NCBI RefSeq assembly: GCF_016905445.1 | Contig: NZ_JAFEXF010000007.1 | Span: 1-64,000, forward strand | Direction: 5' to 3' | Source of the DNA: Streptomyces sp. G44 | Lineage (GTDB): Bacteria; Actinomycetota; Actinomycetes; Streptomycetales; Streptomycetaceae | DNA length: 64,000 nt | Shown here: in pieces, positions 49,659 to 59,110 of the stretch | How positions within the stretch are numbered: position 1 is the first letter of the stretch | Layout of the letters: every line of letters begins with the position of its first letter | Program-made: the position numbers and the translations under genes | Notes under the pieces: model-generated | Database searches by the model: none | What the model saw: only the letters and a program-made list of their open reading frames with translations | What the model was told of the DNA's origin: nothing

Positions 49659-51041
49659 ATGACCCGCATCATCGACAGCACCCTGCGCGAAGGCATGCAA
49701 TCGGCCCATGGCCGCTTCACCGTCGGCCAGAGCGTGGAGATCGCCACCCTCCTGGCCCGCTCCGGCGTCGACATGATCGAGTGCGGCCACCCCGCCGTCG
49801 ACGGGGACGAACTCCTGCGCGTCGCGGCCGTCGTGGAGGCCGCCGACGCCACCCCCGTACTGGCCCACGCGCGTGCCCACGCCGGCGACATCGAAGCCGT
49901 CGCCAAGACCGGCGCCCCCTGGATCGGCATCTTCCTCGGCGTCAACGAGACCTCCCGTCAGTACCGGCTGCCCGGGCGCACCCTGGCCCACCTGTACGAG
50001 ACGATCCGGCAGTCCGTCACCCACGCCCGGGACCTGGGGCTGCGGGTGCGGTTCACGGTGGAGGACAGCAGCCGCACCGACCCCGACCAGCTGGTCGAGG
50101 CGTACCTCATCGCCGTCGAGGCGGGCGCCGAACGGATCTGCTTCGCGGACACCCTCGGCATCCTGGAACCCCAGGAGACCGCCGACCGGGTGAGGACCCT
50201 GCGCAAGCGCTGTCCGGGCACCGACATCGAGGTGCACCTGCACGACGACCGGGGGCTCGCCCTCGCCAACGCCCTGGCCGCGATGGACGCCGGCGCCGAC
50301 TGGGTGTCCACCTCCGTCAACGGCCTCGGGGAGCGGGCCGGCATCACCGACCTGGCCACGCTGCTGGTCAACCTCCACCACCGCGGCACGCGCCCGCTGG
50401 TGGACGGCACCCTGCTGGGCGACCTCAGCCGCCGCGTCGGCGCCTACTCCCGCTCCATGCCCGACCACCGACGGCCCGTCGTGGGCCGCGACGTCTTCCA
50501 CCACGTCGCGAAGCTGCACGTACAGGCCGTCGAGCGGGAGCCCGGCTCGTACGAGTGGCTGGACCCGGCCGAGGTCGGCCGCACCCGCAGCCTCACCCGC
50601 CCCGGCCTGCCGGCCGACCCCGCCGACTGGATCGTCAGCCCGCAGATCATCTCCGCCACCGAGCTGCGCCACCACCGGGCGGGCCCCGGCCAGCGCTTCG
50701 TGATGGTCGACAACCGCTTCGTCCCGGGCGCGGACCAGTACTGCATCGCCCGGCGCGTGCCGCGCATGGACGACTACGGCGCCGGCCACGTCGACACGCA
50801 CGTCCACCACTGCGACAGCCTCTTCATGTTCCTCGGCGACGAGCCCGACTACAGCGGCCTGTCCGTCGAAGTGACCCTGGGCGAGCGCGTCTTCCCCGTG
50901 CAGAGCCCCGCGTCCGTCTTCATCCCGGCGGGCGTCCCGCACGGCTACCGGGTGGTCGACGGCGCCGGCACCTACCTCAACCACGTCCTCGCGGGCGAAT
51001 ACAACTCCAGCCTGCTCGACCCCCTTGGGAGCACCCGATGA
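49659..51041 (+). CDS. Homocitrate/isopropylmalate synthase-like enzyme fused to a cupin
   Basis: A 460-residue protein. Residues about 1-270 form a DRE-TIM barrel metallolyase: IIDSTLREGMQ (metal-binding Asp and Arg), IECGHPAVDG, EVHLHDDRGLALAN (metal His pair) and SVNGLGERAGITDL. The last 150 residues are a cupin with HVDTHVHHCDSLFMFLGDE and VFIPAGVPHGYRVV. The TIM part resembles homocitrate and phosphonomethylmalate synthases, which add acetyl-CoA to a 2-oxo acid. ATG 49659 is chosen because GGAGG lies 5 nt upstream; ATG 49617 is in frame. The aconitase encoded downstream would isomerise its product. The fused cupin is unusual. Confidence 0.8.
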   Translation: MTRIIDSTLREGMQSAHGRFTVGQSVEIATLLARSGVDMIECGHPAVDGDELLRVAAVVEAADATPVLAHARAHAGDIEAVAKTGAPWIGIFLGVNETSRQYRLPGRTLAHLYETIRQSVTHARDLGLRVRFTVEDSSRTDPDQLVEAYLIAVEAGAERICFADTLGILEPQETADRVRTLRKRCPGTDIEVHLHDDRGLALANALAAMDAGADWVSTSVNGLGERAGITDLATLLVNLHHRGTRPLVDGTLLGDLSRRVGAYSRSMPDHRRPVVGRDVFHHVAKLHVQAVEREPGSYEWLDPAEVGRTRSLTRPGLPADPADWIVSPQIISATELRHHRAGPGQRFVMVDNRFVPGADQYCIARRVPRMDDYGAGHVDTHVHHCDSLFMFLGDEPDYSGLSVEVTLGERVFPVQSPASVFIPAGVPHGYRVVDGAGTYLNHVLAGEYNSSLLDPLGSTR

Positions 51042-51832
51042 CCGTCCGGACCGAGAACACCAAGGCCGCCGCCTGGGACCTGATCGGCTCCCTGTTCTGG
51101 GAGTCGGGCCGCACCACGGCCAAGCCCAGCGACGAGGAGATCGGCCTCTTCCTCGACGGCATCCGCCCGGGCGACCGCTGCACCGTCGTCGGCGCCTCCA
51201 CCAAGGACCTCGTCGAGGCGCTGCTGGAGCTCGGCGCCGAGGTCACGGTCGTCGACTTCTCCCAGCGCATGTGCGACGACCTGCGGGCCGCGCTGCCCGA
51301 GGGCTCCTGCCGCGTCCAGCGGCACGACATCACCGGGCGGGCACCGCAGGCACTGCGCGGCACCCAGCAGTTCGTGCTCAACGACCGCCTGGTCAACCGG
51401 TTCGGCGAGACGGAGGCCCGCAAGGGCCTGGAGGGCATGCTCGACCTGCTCGCCGACGGCGGGCAGGTGCGCGCCTCCATCAAGCTGGGCCTGTACCCGA
51501 TGGACGAGCGGATGATCGCCGCCGGCCGCGAGCGCGGCACCCTGGACGACTTCTACGACGCCCGTACCAAGGTCATCGACTTCGCCGCCGCCGGTGACGT
51601 CCTCACCGACTCGCTGCTGCCCCACGGCGACATCGACCCCGAGCTGCTGCTCCAGTGGTACCGCGGCCGCGGACAGGAACAGCGCTTCGACCACGAGGAC
51701 GTCACCGCCCTGCTGGCCGCCGCCGACGTCGAGGGCCGCCGCCTCGAACTCGTCGCCGACACGGAGTTCGGGCAGGCGCCGAAGACCCGCATGTACACCG
51801 CGGCCGCCGTCCGCCCCGGCCGGGGCGCCTGA
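51038..51832 (+). CDS. SAM-dependent methyltransferase
   Basis: A 264-residue protein with a Rossmann SAM-binding half: GDRCTVVGASTKDLVEALLELGAEVTVVDFSQRM gives motif I (G-x-S-T-x-D form) and the acidic ribose-binding Asp. The C-terminal half ends KTRMYTAAAV as in small-molecule methyltransferases. It starts in an ATGA overlap with the synthase-cupin gene. A carboxyl methylation of the malate-type intermediate would parallel beta-lactone pathways such as cystargolide, but this is speculation. Confidence 0.75.
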   Translation: MTVRTENTKAAAWDLIGSLFWESGRTTAKPSDEEIGLFLDGIRPGDRCTVVGASTKDLVEALLELGAEVTVVDFSQRMCDDLRAALPEGSCRVQRHDITGRAPQALRGTQQFVLNDRLVNRFGETEARKGLEGMLDLLADGGQVRASIKLGLYPMDERMIAAGRERGTLDDFYDARTKVIDFAAAGDVLTDSLLPHGDIDPELLLQWYRGRGQEQRFDHEDVTALLAAADVEGRRLELVADTEFGQAPKTRMYTAAAVRPGRGA

Positions 51833-51835
51833 CCC

Positions 51836-53602
51836 ATGTGCGGAGTCGCCGCAGTGAGCCTGGCCCCGCGAGGGGCCGGGCCGGGCCGGGACGCGGCCCG
51901 GCTCGCCCGCAGCGTGGTGCTGCGCCTCGCCCATCGCGGGCCCGACGGGCACGGGGTGGTGGGAGACGCGCTGTCCGCGGCGGCCATGTGCCGGCTGCGG
52001 GTGCGCAGCCGCCCGGCGGACCCGGTCCCCTTCCCGGACGGCTCCGACGGCACGCACCACGCCTACAACGGCGAGGTCTACGCCACCGGCCCCGGCGCCC
52101 GGTCCGGCGCGTTCGACGCGACCGTGCCGAGGGGCGGACCGGACGAGGCGCGGGCCGTCCACGACCAGGGGTGCCACGCGCTGGACGGCATGTACGCGCT
52201 GGTGCGGCGCTCCCCGGACGGCACCCTGGAGATCACCCGCGACCCGCTGGGCATCAAACCGCTCTACCTGCGGCGCCACCGGGACGGCGTCGCGGTCGCC
52301 TCGGAGATCCCGGCCCTGCTCGACGTGTTCGGCCCGGCGCGGATCCGCGCCGCCGCCGTCGCACAGTTCCTCCTGCTGGGACGGGTGGTGGACGGCGGCA
52401 GCTGGTACGAGGACATCGAACCGGTCCCGCCGGGCACCCGCCTGCTGCTGAAGGAGGGGCGCACCCAGACGGTACGGGCGGCGGCGGCCCCGTTGGCCGG
52501 CACCGGGACACCGGGCTGGCCCGCCACCCCCGACGGCATCCGGGCGGCGGTCTCCCGTGCCGTCGACCGGGTGCTGGTCTCCGACCGGCCGCTCGGGCTC
52601 GCCCTGAGCGGCGGTCTCGACTCGACCGTCGTGGCGCTGGAACTGGCCCGCCGGGGCATCGACGACCTGGCCACGGTCAGCGTGGTGCCCGAGGGCAACG
52701 GGGACGGCGTACGGCGGGTCGCCGACCTGTCGCTGCCGGGCGCGGCCTGGCGCGGCTGGCGGCACCGGTGGACCGGATTCGGACCGGCGGACCTGCTCGC
52801 GGGGGTGGCCGGCGCGGCCGCCGTACTCGGCGAACCCACGGCCATGACCAGCGTCCCCATGTACGCGGCACTGGCCCGGCTGGCCCGCGAAGAGGGCATC
52901 GTCGTGCTGCTCCTCGGCGAGGGGGCCGACGAAGTCTTCGGCGGCTACCGCAGCTACCTCGGCCTCCCGGACCTCGCCGACGCCGAGGAGTTCTACGCCA
53001 CGCCGCACCGCACCGCACTCGTACGGGCCCTGCTCGGGGAGGAGGCCGCGGCGGTCGCGCGGGACGCGCTGCGGGCCGCGCTGCCCGAGGCCAAGGGCCG
53101 GCCGGCCGCCGAGGTGGTACGCGACTTCGAGTACGCGCACAGCCTCGAACCGCTGCTGCGCCGCGCCGACCACCTGCTGATGGCCGAGGGCGTCGAGGGC
53201 CGCACGCCGTTCCTGCACGGCGGCCTGCCCGCGCTCGGCCGGTCGTATCCGATGGCCGGCCTCATCCGGGGCGGGCAGACGAAGGTGCCGCTCCGCGAGG
53301 CGTACGCGCGCGAACTGCCGCGCTGGCGGACCGAGGTCAAAAAGCCCTTCCGGGCCCCCGTGGCCGACTGGCTGACCGACGGTCACCGGACGGCGGCGAC
53401 CGACCGGCTGGCCGGCCAGGAAGCGCTGTTCACCGCCGTCGGCCTGCGCCTTGACGCGCTGCGGGAAGTGCTGCGGCAGGTGGCCGACGGCGACCCCGGC
53501 GCGACGGGACTCGTCTTTCCCCTGCTGAGCCTCGGCGCCTGGCTGGAACAGGCCGGCACCGAGGTGGCCCGCCCCCAGAACGAGGAGACGGTTCCTTCGT
53601 GA
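51836..53602 (+). CDS. Asparagine synthetase-like amidotransferase
   Basis: A 588-residue AsnB-type protein. Cys2 (MCGVAAV) is the glutaminase nucleophile, with RLAHRGPDG and YNGEVY in the N-terminal domain. The synthetase domain has the PPi-loop GLALSGGLDSTVVAL and LLLGEGADEVFGGY. These enzymes adenylate a carboxylate and form an amide with glutamine-derived ammonia; relatives close beta-lactams or make amides in natural products. With Cys2 intact, amide formation is most likely. It lies 3 bp after the methyltransferase and overlaps the aconitase gene by GTGA. Confidence 0.87.
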   Translation: MCGVAAVSLAPRGAGPGRDAARLARSVVLRLAHRGPDGHGVVGDALSAAAMCRLRVRSRPADPVPFPDGSDGTHHAYNGEVYATGPGARSGAFDATVPRGGPDEARAVHDQGCHALDGMYALVRRSPDGTLEITRDPLGIKPLYLRRHRDGVAVASEIPALLDVFGPARIRAAAVAQFLLLGRVVDGGSWYEDIEPVPPGTRLLLKEGRTQTVRAAAAPLAGTGTPGWPATPDGIRAAVSRAVDRVLVSDRPLGLALSGGLDSTVVALELARRGIDDLATVSVVPEGNGDGVRRVADLSLPGAAWRGWRHRWTGFGPADLLAGVAGAAAVLGEPTAMTSVPMYAALARLAREEGIVVLLLGEGADEVFGGYRSYLGLPDLADAEEFYATPHRTALVRALLGEEAAAVARDALRAALPEAKGRPAAEVVRDFEYAHSLEPLLRRADHLLMAEGVEGRTPFLHGGLPALGRSYPMAGLIRGGQTKVPLREAYARELPRWRTEVKKPFRAPVADWLTDGHRTAATDRLAGQEALFTAVGLRLDALREVLRQVADGDPGATGLVFPLLSLGAWLEQAGTEVARPQNEETVPS

Positions 53603-56292
53603 ACGAGCAAGACACCACCGGGTCCGCGGCGGTCGCCGCACCGGAACCGCTGGACGCGCCGGACTCCGGCATCGTGTACCGCCCGCTGCGCGAGACGGCG
53701 GCGGCGGCCGGCGCCGACCTCGACACCCTGCCCTACACCGTGCGGCTACTGCTGGAGAACGCCGCGCACCTGGTCTCGGCGGGCAAAGCGGGCCCCGAGG
53801 CGCTGCGCGCGCTCACCCGGCCCGGCCCGCCGGGCAGCGGGGGAGGGACCGTGGCCTTCCAGCCCGTCCGCGTGGTGCTCCAGGACTTCTCCGGCGTGCC
53901 CGTCGTCCTCGACCTGGCCGCGCTGCGCGGCGCCGCCGTACGCAGCGGCCTGCCGGCCCGGGCGGTCCAGCCGGCCGTACCCGCCCACCTCGTCGTGGAC
54001 CACTCCGTACGCGTCGACCGGTCGGGCACCGCCGACGCCCTGCGGTTCAACACCGACCGGGAGTTCGCCCGCAACCACGAGCGCTACGCACTGCTGCGCT
54101 GGGCCGAGCAGGCCTTCGAGGGGTTCCGCGTCGTCCCGCCGGGCACGGGCATCGTGCACCAGGTCAACCTGGAGCGGCTGGCGCAGGTGGTCACCCTGAC
54201 CGACGGCCCGGGGCCGCGGCTCGCCCGCCCCGACACGGTGCTCGGCACCGACTCGCACACCCCGATGGTCGGTGCGCTCGGCGTCCTCGGCTGGGGCGTC
54301 GGCGGCATCGAGGCGACCTCCGTGCTCCTCGGGGAGCCGGTGCTGCTGCCCGCCCCGAGGGTCCTCGGCGTGCGGCTGACCGGCAAGCTGCCGGCCGGGA
54401 GCACCGCGACCGACCTCGTCCTCACGCTCACCGAGCGGCTGCGCGGCCACGGCGTGGTGGGCGCCTTCGTGGAGTTCTTCGGCGAGGGGTGCGCCGAACT
54501 GACCGTGCCGGACCGGGCGACCGTCACCAACATGGCGCCCGACTACGGCGCGACCACCGCGCTCTTCCCGGTCGACGACGAGACCCTGCGATTCCTGCGG
54601 ACCACCGGCAGGCCCGAGGCCCAAGTGGCGCTGGCCGAACGGTACCTGCGGGCGCAGGGGCTGTTCCGGGCCGGTGACGCCGGGACGGAGGTGCGCTACA
54701 CCGAGGAGCTGACACTCGACCTCGGCGACGTCGAGCCGTGCGTCGCCGGCCCCGCGCGGCCCGACCAGCGGGTGCCACTGCGGGCGGTCCCGAGCAGTCT
54801 GACGCGGGCGCACGGCATCGGACGTCCGGCCCCGCACAGTGCCGGGCCCGACGACGGCGCGGTGTTCATCGCCGCCCTGACCAGCTGCACCAACACCTCG
54901 CACCCGGGTTCCATGCTCACGGCCGGGCTGGTGGCCGAGGCCGCCGTCCGCCTCGGCCTCCAGGTGCCCCCGTGGGTCAAGACCAGCCTCGCCCCGGGCA
55001 GTCGTACCGTGCCCGCCTACCTCGGCCGGGCCGGGGTGCTGCCCGCCCTGGAGAAGCTCGGCTTCCACGTGGTGGCCTTCGGCTGCACCACCTGCCACGG
55101 CATGAGCGGCGACCTGCTGCCGCCGGCCAGGAGTGCCGTCGACGCCGGGGTGCTGGGCACGGCCGTGCTGAGCGGCAACCGCAACTTCGAGGGCCGCGTG
55201 CACCCGGAGGTCAGGGCCGCCTATCTGGCCTCGCCGGGACTGGTGGTCGCGTACGCCCTCGCGGGCACCGTCATGCGGGACCTGACCACGGAGCCTGTGG
55301 GCGTCACGCCGGAGGGACGCGAGGTGTTCCTCGCCGAACTGTGGCCCTCCCCCGAGGAGGTGCGGGCGGCTGTCCGCGCGGCGGTGGGACCCGATCTGTA
55401 CGAGGAGGCGTACGCGGACCTCTACGACGGCGGTGCGCGGTGGCGGGCGCTCGACGCGCCGCAGGGGGAGCTGTACGCCTGGCCCGAGGCCTCCGACTAC
55501 ATCCTGGAACCGCCCTACATCGACCCGGTGGCGGCACCGCCCGCACTATCCGGTGCCGAGCCGGCCCCGGCAGGGGACGTGGTCGGCGCCAGGATCCTCG
55601 CGCTGCTGGGGGACGCGGTCTCCACCGACCACATCTCGCCCGTCGGCACGATCAGGGCGGACAGCGACGCGGGCCGCCATCTGGCCCGCAGCGGCGTCCC
55701 TGAGGCGGAGTTCAACAGCTTCGGCGCGCGCCGCGGCAACCACCACGTCATGGTCCGGGGCACCTTCGGCAGCCCCAGGCTGCGCAACGCGCTCGCGGGC
55801 GGCCGTGAGGGCCCGTGGACCCGGCGCGGCCCCGAGGGCGAGCTGGAGTCGATCCACGACGCGGCCGAGGGCTACCGGGCGGACGGCGTGCCCCTGATCG
55901 TGGTCGCCGGCCGGGACTACGGCTGCGGCAGTGCCCGCGACTGGGCCGCCAAGGGCACGGCGCTGCTGGGTGTGCGGGCGGTCCTGGCCCGGAGCTTCGA
56001 GCGCATCCACCGCAGCAACCTGGTGGGCATGGGGGTGCTGCCGCTGCTGTTCCCGGCCGGGACCGACGCCGGCACGCTGGGGCTCGACGGCTCGGAGGAG
56101 ATCGACCTGCTGGGCCTCTCCGGCCTGTCACCGCTCGGCAAGGCCACCGTGCGGGTGCGCGGCGCCGACGGCAGCGTCACCGAGTTCGACGCGGTCGCGG
56201 CACTGGAGACCGACCGCGAGGTGGCCTACTTCGAGGTCGGCGGGGTGCTCCGGTACACGGCGGCACGCCTGTTGCGGGAACACGCGGACTGA
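53599..56292 (+). CDS. Aconitase-family hydratase (AcnA type)
   Basis: An 897-residue protein with all four aconitase domains. Fe-S ligands are visible in ALTSCTNTSHPGS and FGCTTCHGMSGDLL, and the swivel domain has GRDYGCGSARDWAAKGT. Substrate residues such as GTDSHTPM are kept. Aconitases isomerise a tertiary hydroxy-tricarboxylate through a dehydrated intermediate. Placed after a homocitrate-synthase-like gene it would isomerise that product, as FrbA and FrbC do in the FR-900098 pathway. No isocitrate-dehydrogenase homologue is present, so the hydroxy acid may itself be the building block. Start is GTG. Confidence 0.88.
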   Translation: MNEQDTTGSAAVAAPEPLDAPDSGIVYRPLRETAAAAGADLDTLPYTVRLLLENAAHLVSAGKAGPEALRALTRPGPPGSGGGTVAFQPVRVVLQDFSGVPVVLDLAALRGAAVRSGLPARAVQPAVPAHLVVDHSVRVDRSGTADALRFNTDREFARNHERYALLRWAEQAFEGFRVVPPGTGIVHQVNLERLAQVVTLTDGPGPRLARPDTVLGTDSHTPMVGALGVLGWGVGGIEATSVLLGEPVLLPAPRVLGVRLTGKLPAGSTATDLVLTLTERLRGHGVVGAFVEFFGEGCAELTVPDRATVTNMAPDYGATTALFPVDDETLRFLRTTGRPEAQVALAERYLRAQGLFRAGDAGTEVRYTEELTLDLGDVEPCVAGPARPDQRVPLRAVPSSLTRAHGIGRPAPHSAGPDDGAVFIAALTSCTNTSHPGSMLTAGLVAEAAVRLGLQVPPWVKTSLAPGSRTVPAYLGRAGVLPALEKLGFHVVAFGCTTCHGMSGDLLPPARSAVDAGVLGTAVLSGNRNFEGRVHPEVRAAYLASPGLVVAYALAGTVMRDLTTEPVGVTPEGREVFLAELWPSPEEVRAAVRAAVGPDLYEEAYADLYDGGARWRALDAPQGELYAWPEASDYILEPPYIDPVAAPPALSGAEPAPAGDVVGARILALLGDAVSTDHISPVGTIRADSDAGRHLARSGVPEAEFNSFGARRGNHHVMVRGTFGSPRLRNALAGGREGPWTRRGPEGELESIHDAAEGYRADGVPLIVVAGRDYGCGSARDWAAKGTALLGVRAVLARSFERIHRSNLVGMGVLPLLFPAGTDAGTLGLDGSEEIDLLGLSGLSPLGKATVRVRGADGSVTEFDAVAALETDREVAYFEVGGVLRYTAARLLREHAD

Positions 56293-56299
56293 GGACCCT

Positions 56300-56333
56300 G
56301 CCGCCCCGGGACCCGGCCGGACGCCGGGGCGGC
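56300..56333. terminator. Terminator between convergent aconitase and ATP-grasp genes
   Basis: Perfect 10-bp stem GCCGCCCCGG/CCGGGGCGGC with a 14-nt loop, 8 bp after the aconitase stop. Confidence 0.75.
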
Positions 56334-56443
56334 GCGGGCATCCGTCGCGTCCGGCACGCGGCGGGGCGCCACGGACATCCGTCGGTCACCCCGCAGCGTG
56401 CCGCCGCCCCCGGGCAGGTCCCTTCCCCGCGGATCCCTTCCCC

Positions 56444-57688
56444 TCAGGCGCCGCCCGACGGCTCCTGCGGCTCCAGTACCACCCGGTTCGCGAACCAGGC
56501 GGCGAGTTCCTTCGACCGGTCCTCGACCTCGGTGTCGTCGGCGCCGGACAGCACCACCACACCGGCCCGCAGATAGGAGGCGGCGGTGACATCGGGCATG
56601 GTCTGGCCGGGCGCGATGCGGACCTCGGCGTATGCGACGCCGGGCCGGGCGAGCACCTCGTCGACGGAGGGCGCCTCGCGCACCGCCCCGGCCGGTGCGT
56701 GCAGGTGCAGATCACCGTGGACCGCGCCGCTCTCGGCGGCGCGGGCGGCGGGGACGGCCGAGGGGCGCCCCAGGACGCCGCGCACCCACTCGTCGTGCAG
56801 GTTCACACCGAAAGTGCGCTCCACGACCTCATCGGTCCTGCCACCGCCGACCCGGCCACCGCATTCCCCGAAAACTATTTCGCCGGATCGGTCGAAAACT
56901 TCGATGTGGAACACGCCGTCGGCGTGGTCCAGTGCCTTGAGGGCGTTACGGGCGACGTCGGTCGCCTTCGCGTACAAATCGGGATGATGCTGCGGCAGAA
57001 GTGCGGTGCAACCCACGAGTCCACCCTCGTGGATATCGATGATGTTCTCCAGATAACGCGCCACGGAGACAAAAGTGATTTCTCCGCCCCGGACCACACC
57101 GTCCACCTGGTATTCGGTGCCGGGGATGAATTCCTCCACGAGCCAGGGACCCTTGGCCGCGGACGTGGCAAGGAAATCGCGCAGTTCCTCGGGGCGCTCC
57201 AGGCGGAACGTGTCCAGCGCGCCGCTGCCGCTGAGCGGCTTGACCACGACGGGAAAGCGCGCGTGCCGCGGCAGCACGTCGTCCGACGTGGCCAGGCTCG
57301 TGCAGTCGGCCGTCACCACGCCTACCGCCCTGACCAGGTCCTTCTGTACTTCCTTGTCGCGCATCGCGATTGCCCGCAGCGCCGCTCCGCGGGTCAGGCC
57401 GCCGAGGTCGGAGAGCACCGCGGCGGCGGTGAGACACAGTTCGAGCCCGCTGCACACCGCGTCGAAGTCCTGGACGCGCAGGGCGTTCCTGGCGAGCCCG
57501 GAGAGTATTCCCTCGACATTGGACTGGTCCGGCACCACCACGGTACGCATTTCGGGGAACGCGCCCCTCGCGGTTTCCAGATCGCCCGGTTGCAGAACGC
57601 AGGTTACATTCAGGCCCGCCCGGTGCAGCGCATCGACCGCGCGCAGCATCCAGCCGATGTGCAGGACAGTGGTCCGCTCTTGCGTCAT
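56444..57688 (-). CDS. ATP-grasp carboxylate-amine ligase
   Basis: A 414-residue ATP-grasp enzyme. The N-terminal third is a Rossmann-like preATP-grasp domain. The ATP-binding core includes RFPVVVKPLSGSGALDTFRL, WLVEEFIPGTEYQVDGVV and the metal-binding FHIEVFDRSGEIVFGECGGRVGGG. This layout matches L-amino-acid ligases that join a carboxylate to an amino acid through an acyl phosphate. It could couple the cluster's acid building block to an amino acid. It is divergent from the MFS exporter gene. Confidence 0.83.
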   Translation of the reverse strand: MTQERTTVLHIGWMLRAVDALHRAGLNVTCVLQPGDLETARGAFPEMRTVVVPDQSNVEGILSGLARNALRVQDFDAVCSGLELCLTAAAVLSDLGGLTRGAALRAIAMRDKEVQKDLVRAVGVVTADCTSLATSDDVLPRHARFPVVVKPLSGSGALDTFRLERPEELRDFLATSAAKGPWLVEEFIPGTEYQVDGVVRGGEITFVSVARYLENIIDIHEGGLVGCTALLPQHHPDLYAKATDVARNALKALDHADGVFHIEVFDRSGEIVFGECGGRVGGGRTDEVVERTFGVNLHDEWVRGVLGRPSAVPAARAAESGAVHGDLHLHAPAGAVREAPSVDEVLARPGVAYAEVRIAPGQTMPDVTAASYLRAGVVVLSGADDTEVEDRSKELAAWFANRVVLEPQEPSGGA

Positions 57689-57751
57689 GTGACTCCCTCG
57701 ATAATGTTTGACACAACCGATAACTTAATGCGCGGTTCGGTCCCTTAACCA

Positions 57752-57767
57752 TGTGATGAAGATCACG
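57752..57767. promoter_or_regulatory. CRP-like motif in the divergent ATP-grasp/MFS promoter
   Basis: TGTGA, six bases, TCACG: one mismatch from the classical TGTGA-N6-TCACA CRP palindrome. It lies 64 bp upstream of the ligase and 87 bp upstream of the exporter. It could equally be another dimeric regulator's site. Confidence 0.35.
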
Positions 57768-57853
57768 AATTATCCGCACGGGCTCTGTTGATCACGGCGC
57801 GGTGCCTCTGATGGGATTACGCGCGACTAACCCATGAAAGCAAGGAGCTGCGG

Positions 57854-59110
57854 ATGGCGGAAAAAGGCAAAACCAACCGGCTCCGTTCCTTGCTCCCCCG
57901 GACGCGCCCGGTGTGGGTGCTGGCCCTGAGCACCCTGGCCCGCAGCACCGGCAACGGCGTCGTCGTCGCCGTCATCGTCCTGTACCTCACCCGCACCGTC
58001 GGCATCGACGCGACCCGGGTGGGCCTCGGCCTGACGGTCGCCGCCATCGTGGGCATGGTCGCGAGCATCCCGGCCGGCCATGCCACGGACGTCCTCGGCG
58101 CCCGCAACACGGCGATCGTCTCGGTGATCCTCCACGGCGCGACCATCTGCTGCTACGCCCTCGTCGGGGGATTCACCGGACTCCTCGTGGCGGCGGCCCT
58201 GGTGGCCGTCGCCGAAGCGGCGTCCAATGCCTCCCGCGGCGCGCTCGTGGCACTCGCCGTGCCCCACAAGGACCGGGTGCCCACACGTGCCTACCTGCGC
58301 TCGGTGACCAACGTCGGCTTCTCGGTCGGCGCGCTGCTCGGCGGTCTCGTCCTCGGCCACCACACCCGTGCCGCGTACACGCTGGCGCTCATCGGCTCCG
58401 GCGCCCTGTTCGTCGTCGCCGGACTGGCCTTCCTCGCCCTGGACCGCACACCGCCCCTGCCCCGCCCTGCCGACGCCTCGCCCTGGCAGGTGCTCAAGGA
58501 CGGCCCGTTCGTCGCCGTCGGCGCCATCAACGCCGTACTGATGATGAACGCGGGCATCCTCGACATCGCCCTGCCCCTGTGGATCGCCGAGCACACCAAC
58601 GCCCCGATATCCCTCTTCGCGCCCCTGCTGCTGGTCAACACCGTCATGGTGGTCTTCCTCCAGGTCCCCGTCAGCAAGGGCGCCGAGGACGTGCGCGGCG
58701 GCGCCCGCGCCCTCGCCAGGTCCGGGGTGTGGCTTGCCGTCTGCTGCGCCGTGATCGCCCTTGCGGCCGGCCGCACGCCGTGGGTGGCCGGCGTCTTCCT
58801 CGTGGCGGGCGTGGCCGTCCACACCATCGGCGAGCTGCTCTACAGCGCCGGCTCATGGGCCCTGTCGTACGAACTGGCCCCGGAGCACGCGCAGGGCCAG
58901 TACCAGGGACTGTTCGGCCTGACCACCCAGCTCGGCACCGCTGTCACCCCTGCGGTCACCGCGCTGCTCATCGTCCGGCACGGCTGGGTCGGCTGGCTGG
59001 TGATGGGCGCGATGCTGGCCGCCGCGGGCCTCGCCGCCCCCGCCGTGGCGCGCTGGGCCGAGCGCACCCGGGACGGCGTGGTGGCGCCCGTCGTACGGGC
59101 GGGCACGTGA
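57854..59110 (+). CDS. Major facilitator superfamily exporter
   Basis: A 418-residue protein with 12 predicted membrane segments and a central cytoplasmic loop near residue 200. The segment following helix 2 (GHATDVLGARNTAIVS) is the MFS motif A region. AAGGAG precedes the start. It closes the plus-strand side of the cluster and is the natural candidate for product export and self-resistance. Confidence 0.83.
   Translation: MAEKGKTNRLRSLLPRTRPVWVLALSTLARSTGNGVVVAVIVLYLTRTVGIDATRVGLGLTVAAIVGMVASIPAGHATDVLGARNTAIVSVILHGATICCYALVGGFTGLLVAAALVAVAEAASNASRGALVALAVPHKDRVPTRAYLRSVTNVGFSVGALLGGLVLGHHTRAAYTLALIGSGALFVVAGLAFLALDRTPPLPRPADASPWQVLKDGPFVAVGAINAVLMMNAGILDIALPLWIAEHTNAPISLFAPLLLVNTVMVVFLQVPVSKGAEDVRGGARALARSGVWLAVCCAVIALAAGRTPWVAGVFLVAGVAVHTIGELLYSAGSWALSYELAPEHAQGQYQGLFGLTTQLGTAVTPAVTALLIVRHGWVGWLVMGAMLAAAGLAAPAVARWAERTRDGVVAPVVRAGT

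Noticed and set aside
50972..53641. An 889-residue minus-strand frame opposite the methyltransferase and AsnB genes
   Set aside because: Low-complexity composition typical of antisense frames in GC-rich DNA; the plus-strand genes have clear motifs.
49659..56292. Phosphonate pathway (FrbC/FrbA-like synthase and aconitase)
   Set aside because: No PEP mutase, phosphonopyruvate decarboxylase or other C-P bond gene is present in the window.
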